Source of the DNA: Adiantum capillus-veneris
Taxonomy: Eukaryota; Streptophyta; Polypodiopsida; Polypodiales; Pteridaceae
Assembly (NCBI GenBank): GCA_014529385.2
Contig: CM043959.1
Coordinates: forward strand, 89,321,529-89,385,528
Direction: 5' to 3'
Length of the DNA: 64,000 nucleotides
Made by a program: the position numbers and the translations under genes. The stretch's first letter is position 1, and every line of letters begins with the position of its first letter. The notes under the pieces were generated by a model. That model saw nothing but the letters and a program-made list of their open reading frames with translations, did no database searches and was not told where the DNA came from. Shown here one piece after another: positions 59,984 through 64,000 of this stretch.

Positions 59984-62533
59984 TCAGAGTATCTTTCTCC
60001 ACTTGTGATTCACATACACCATTGTCTCTCTCCAACTTCGTTGACTTTCACGAGCTCCGGAGTTGTTGTATGCCATTGATCTTTTAACTTTTTGTTGTTG
60101 TAAATGTCTGATGGCTTGTGTTGTTGCTGAATTTGCCAAGACTTCTTTTGCCTGCATTCGATGAATGATTCTACGATAGAACCATTCAAATAGTTCTCTC
60201 AAACTGTTAGCCTTGATTCGAGAGCCACCATGTCGTGTGTGCCTGAAATAAGCATTTCTCGCCATGTAATGAGACTTTTCCATCCCTTGGGTATTCCATA
60301 TTGCCGGGTTCCCATACTTCTGTATAAAATATGGTAAATGATTGAAGATGATGTGCTGGATATGAAAACAGATTAGTTAGAATGTTTTACAGTCACATAT
60401 TTGCACATAAGAGAGAAAGAAATACATGATAATACCATGTAGTGAGTAATCTGGGTGTCTGTCCATGCTATCTTGAATGATTTTTTCAGAAGGTTGAGAT
60501 TTTTCTTGAACTTGTTCATATCACCTTGTGACCAGTCATCTTTGTCGCACATCAAAAATAGGATGTCTATTGATCTCCAAACCTCAGCCTTCGCGTTACG
60601 AGTAGTTGGTTCGTGGTCTTTGACTGCAATATGTAGCTTTTTCCAGCTCTGATACTCTACCTTGCTAACATAAGATGTGTTATATATTTTTCCATGTTTT
60701 GTTAGCTTTGGATCTATTGTACCTTGGGGCTTAGATAAAAACCTCCGTGCCTTCACCCCACCGATGGATGGTTTGCATGGGACATCCTTCTCAGCAGTTG
60801 ATCTCTTTTCATCCCGCTGGATTTTCACATTGCCACCATGAAGCCCCAAATCCGATAGTACCATTTCTAAGCACTGCAGGGCTACTTGTCGTTCTGCGGA
60901 GTTCTTAATCTTCCAAGCAAACCCGATGTATAAGTAGACCAATTTCTCCACAATTCTACAAAGGGCATGCATTGTACAAATGTGGACATTCACAAGTGGT
61001 ATTTTCAAAACCGGTCAAAAAGCAGGATCCTCAATGTGACGTGTTGGAGCTTTTCTCCACCACTTTGGGTCCATGACCTTTGCAGGCTCCATGCAGAACA
61101 AACACGGTGACTTTGCCATTGCACCCATTCCACAATTATACATGCACTTTAATGTTTTGAGGTCACCTGCAAGATGCCACTGAACTTGAAAGTCTCCCCT
61201 TCCATCTAGACGTAGTACCTCTCCCTGGTTAGTCTGTCGATCAATCACCTCCGGAATATTAGTTCGATGGAACACCCAATATAGAATCTCATGATCTTCT
61301 TTCTTTACCTGCAACACAAAATAAATGAGACTTAAGTAGATGTGAACATTTGAGCTTACCTGAGAATCTCGCTTACCTCAAAGGCACCAAGCCACCATAT
61401 GTTAGATTCTGATTGAACACTAAAATATAAAGGATCATCACTGGGACACTTTGAGAGGGCTCTATTCATTAAAGTAATAGTAACACGCTCTAGCTTTTTC
61501 TCTTTAACAAGCTCACACTCATCCAGTTTTAACACAAAATGTAATACCCCACGTGACTCTTCAAATGTGATATTGTAAAACTCCACCATTCTATTCTGTA
61601 ATATCCGCAGGTCCATAAAAATATTGTTGAACTCATCATATGCCATGTTTGTTCCATGGCCACTGTAAGTTGCTTTAATATGAAAGGGCTGTCCAAGATA
61701 GTCTCCCTGTGCCTCGTTAAGCTGAAGCCTCTCTTTCCAAACACTTGAGGCTGATGGTAGAAGTTTGGATTTTATACCCTTCCTAACAAAGATGGATGAG
61801 ACAGACTTTTGGATAGCCGAATATCCTCTTTTGCTTACACCAAGTGAATCAAGTGTGCCTTGATCTCTTTTGCAGGCACTGAGTTCTCTGAAATAAAGCG
61901 GTCCACTACATTTCGTTGTAGGACCTTAAACTTCTTGTCATGTACTATATCTGCTGCCAGGCTTCTACTTATAAGTGGCTTCAATCTCTTTCCTATATTG
62001 GCTTTGGGGTCAATGTTTTCCTTGTCAGGATAGATTGAATCTCTACATGAAGACAATGCATAAGTAAATAACAGAAAATTTGCTTCACTAACACTATTTA
62101 GGCACATGAAAACAATGCATAACAAGAAAAAACAAAAAGATTACTTAACTAAGACAATGTAGCCAACCAAGAAGCATCACCTTAATGCTCGGGTTCTTTT
62201 CTTGAGACCTCCTGATGCAACCTGCAATGTTTCAAGATTGCGCAATTTCTTCTTTCGGATACGACCACCCAAGATGGTGTCCTTCATTTGACAACTTCGC
62301 ACCTTTCCTTTCAGTTCTTGTACCTCTGTTTTATGTTGCAAAATGGTAACCTGATCTGTAGAATGTAAATGTGAAAGGCGAACAATCTCACATTGTTGAG
62401 CTTGGAGAATGCTCTTGTAAGTTTCAGCTTCTCTTGTAAGTGATTTACAATAACCCAGAAGGCCCTTTTCTCCATCACCAGCAAAGGTCAATAAGCTTGT
62501 AGGATTGACAAACGGTGGAGACGCATTAGTCAT
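59984..62533 (-). pseudogene. Element gene 4: probable DDE transposase
   Basis: Four exons fit by site and phase: 62533-62181, 62042-61377, 61308-60436, 60355-59984, about 754 codons. The N-terminus is a coiled coil with a basic patch (RIRKKKLRN). Then come a Lys-rich linker, a conserved part (YSGHGTNMAYDEF), a first candidate acid in LKLDECELVK (about 61530), GDFQVQWHLAGDLKTLK with a CLFC zinc pair (about 61100), HICTMHALCRIVEKL (about 60975), and a candidate catalytic Glu in NTQGMEKSHYMARNAYF (about 60285). Two Asp, a zinc insertion and a late QGxEK Glu match RNase H-fold transposases of large eukaryotic transposons. Lesions: shift near 61885, TGA 61015-61017. Upstream frame to 62842 is in phase after a TAG at 62564-62566, so the start may lie further out. 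Confidence 0.72.
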
Positions 62534-62842
62534 TGGATTCTTAGGGTAGAGAGAGCCTCTCGTCTAGATATCTATGTGTTTAGCTCCTTGCGCTCTGAGC
62601 GTGTCTATGGAAGCGGGAGGTATATGTGTGTTTGTTTTACTGCGCTTAATCAATGGTTGGTACTCATTGTCCAAATCAATGTGAAGGTGATATTTGGCTC
62701 GTTTCTGGGTAACATTTGTGCCATTTGAGGAGTGCGCCATTAGCCAAATGTGCAGGTTTAATGGAAAGTGAATAGCGGCTGCGCCTTCATCCCTCCATGT
62801 TAGCCTCATTCCCTCCATATTGACGAGGTTCATCCAATGCAA
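62534..62842 (-). pseudogene. Possible 5' extension of gene 4
   Basis: A 92-codon frame in phase with gene 4 exon 1 (MAHSSNGTNVTQKRAKYHLH, IKRSKTNTHIPP) ends in a TAG 11 codons before the ATG at 62533. It is either a separate upstream ORF or the true N-terminus cut by one nonsense change. The Lys/Arg content would suit a nuclear signal. Confidence 0.4.
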
Positions 62843-63000
62843 CTGAAAAGAGGATTATCCCTCAATCACTACGAACGAATGTTCAGAAGAGTAAGGAATC
62901 TACTTAAAGTACACTTTTTGAACTTTTACTATGAAAGACCCAGCTCTTTTATTTGCCATTTTTTCTAGAGAGAGAGTGCAAAAAATACATTTTCTTAGAA

Positions 63001-63033
63001 GGCCCTCCAAATGACCTCCGAAATTTCCTAATG
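63001..63033 (-). repeat. Right terminal inverted repeat
   Basis: Starts GGCCCTCCAAATGACC and ends TTTCCTAATG, the reverse complement of 51322-51354 with one mismatch. Its inner edge is 159 bp beyond the gene 4 upstream frame. Confidence 0.88.
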
Positions 63034-64000
63034 AGCACAACCCTTGGTAGCATATCCTGGCTCCAATGGCTTCCTCGGCAAAAAAAACAAAACAAACTTC
63101 AATTGGCCAAAAGCCCTTAAAAAACTTTGTGCACCTCCTTTTATAGGAGTGACTAAGCCCAAAAATAAAAAATGGAGCTCCCCAGCTCGTGCATTCAACT
63201 TGAGCTCCTTATAGCTTTTTTTTTTGCATTGCTTACACTTGCTCTGCTCATTTTAGGCATGTTTTCATGGGCCTACCACATCGGCAATCTTCTATTCTCT
63301 CTCTCTCTGCCTTACAACTACCACGGGAAGCCCCCCAAGCACTAGTGATATCGCTAGTGGGGTGGCCCCCTAGCCTTCAAAAGTATTGGCCACTTACAGG
63401 TGCGGGAACAGCTTCCCACCAAGGCGCATGCCACATCATCATACACCATGGCCGGGGTCGTCAGCCAGCGGCCGTTAACCAGATCCACGTAGGTGCACGC
63501 CACTTGCGCCACCCATCCCATCCAAAACCATCGCTAGGGCCGCCTGCGCAATCGCGCATATAGCCAATAGCACCGCCCAAGGCCTCGCCATAGCTAGCCA
63601 CGCAAGGAGCTCCCTCTCCCTCTTGTGAGACCCTATTGAGAATGCCTTTGGGCTATATAGCCTACACTTTGGCCTCTTATCACTGCATATGGGGCCATTC
63701 AATGGCCACGTGGCATGCTCAGCTTCATCGACCTCCAAAGGTTCAAAAAAACCCATTTTATGAGGAAAAACCCCATCTTGGGGTGCCAACTCCATCAAGC
63801 CCCCATCCCTACTTCACAAATACATTCTTCGAGTTGCAAAGCCCAACTACAAGCTCATATCTCTAGCTTCATTCTACACAATCCCCACTACCATTTGACT
63901 TCTTTGAGCCCACTATCCGAGGCCAAAAAAACCCAAAAAACATCATCTGAATGCACTCCCCCACCAAATGCTCGAGGATTTACCAAGCCGTAACTCGGCA
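63034..64000. other. Right flank, nothing recognised
   Basis: A short CT run near 63290, then a more GC-rich part (63330-63640) with open frames on both strands but no motif, then an A/C-rich end. No gene is supported. Confidence 0.4.

Overview
This looks like a window from a large, repeat-dense land-plant nuclear genome. The evidence is the plant-type Ty1/copia and Ty3/gypsy elements (initiator-Met tRNA primer sites, a chromodomain integrase, a Tat-type dual RNase H), long CT/GA and GT microsatellites, and intron-bearing genes with GT-AG junctions. I see no housekeeping gene, tRNA, rRNA or CRISPR array. Species cannot be told from the sequence.

Layout. 1-3 kb: a truncated copia element on the minus strand. 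3.3-6 kb: a scrap of gypsy protease, an array of palindromic TATGCTA(A/G)(C/T)TAGCATA motifs and a decayed unknown coding region. 6.07-18.88 kb: a chromovirus (element I) with 3.9-kb LTRs that contain 151-bp tandem repeats and apparently the first exon of gag. Its right LTR is followed by a second primer site, so it was part of a tandem. 18.9-29.3 kb: a Tat-lineage gypsy element (element II) with two RNase H domains, inserted in an LTR of a third gypsy family, with a duplicated LTR/target junction at its left end. 29.3-33 kb: gypsy gag/protease relics. 33-38.75 kb: an element with about 1-kb inverted arms and repeated palindromic modules, holding a copia fragment. 38.75-48.4 kb: further chromovirus, copia and gypsy pieces. 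One copia copy (44.04-47.95 kb) has both LTRs and a 5-bp target duplication but has lost its reverse transcriptase.

The prize is 51.32-63.03 kb. A 33-bp terminal inverted repeat (one mismatch) encloses four intron-containing genes in the order + - + -. Gene 2 encodes an N-terminal histone H3 fold, beginning MARTK and CENH3-like in places, followed in one reading structure by a Ulp1 (C48) SUMO-protease domain, an acidic linker and an FCP1/NIF-type HAD phosphatase. Gene 4 looks like a DDE transposase with a CxxC insertion. Genes 1 and 3 are unknown. Four 61-bp imperfect hairpins with GGCGCGC arms lie as two pairs near the divergent starts of genes 2 and 3. Every gene carries one to three lesions (stop or frameshift), so this is a recently dead copy of what looks like a large DNA transposon carrying chromatin-directed functions. 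I know of no described family with this set, but I could not search.

How the genes might work together (inference): gene 4 would move the element, while the gene 2 product could enter or mimic chromatin through its H3 fold, remove SUMO locally and dephosphorylate a nuclear target. The paired hairpins could be binding sites for an element-encoded protein or could regulate the divergent promoters.
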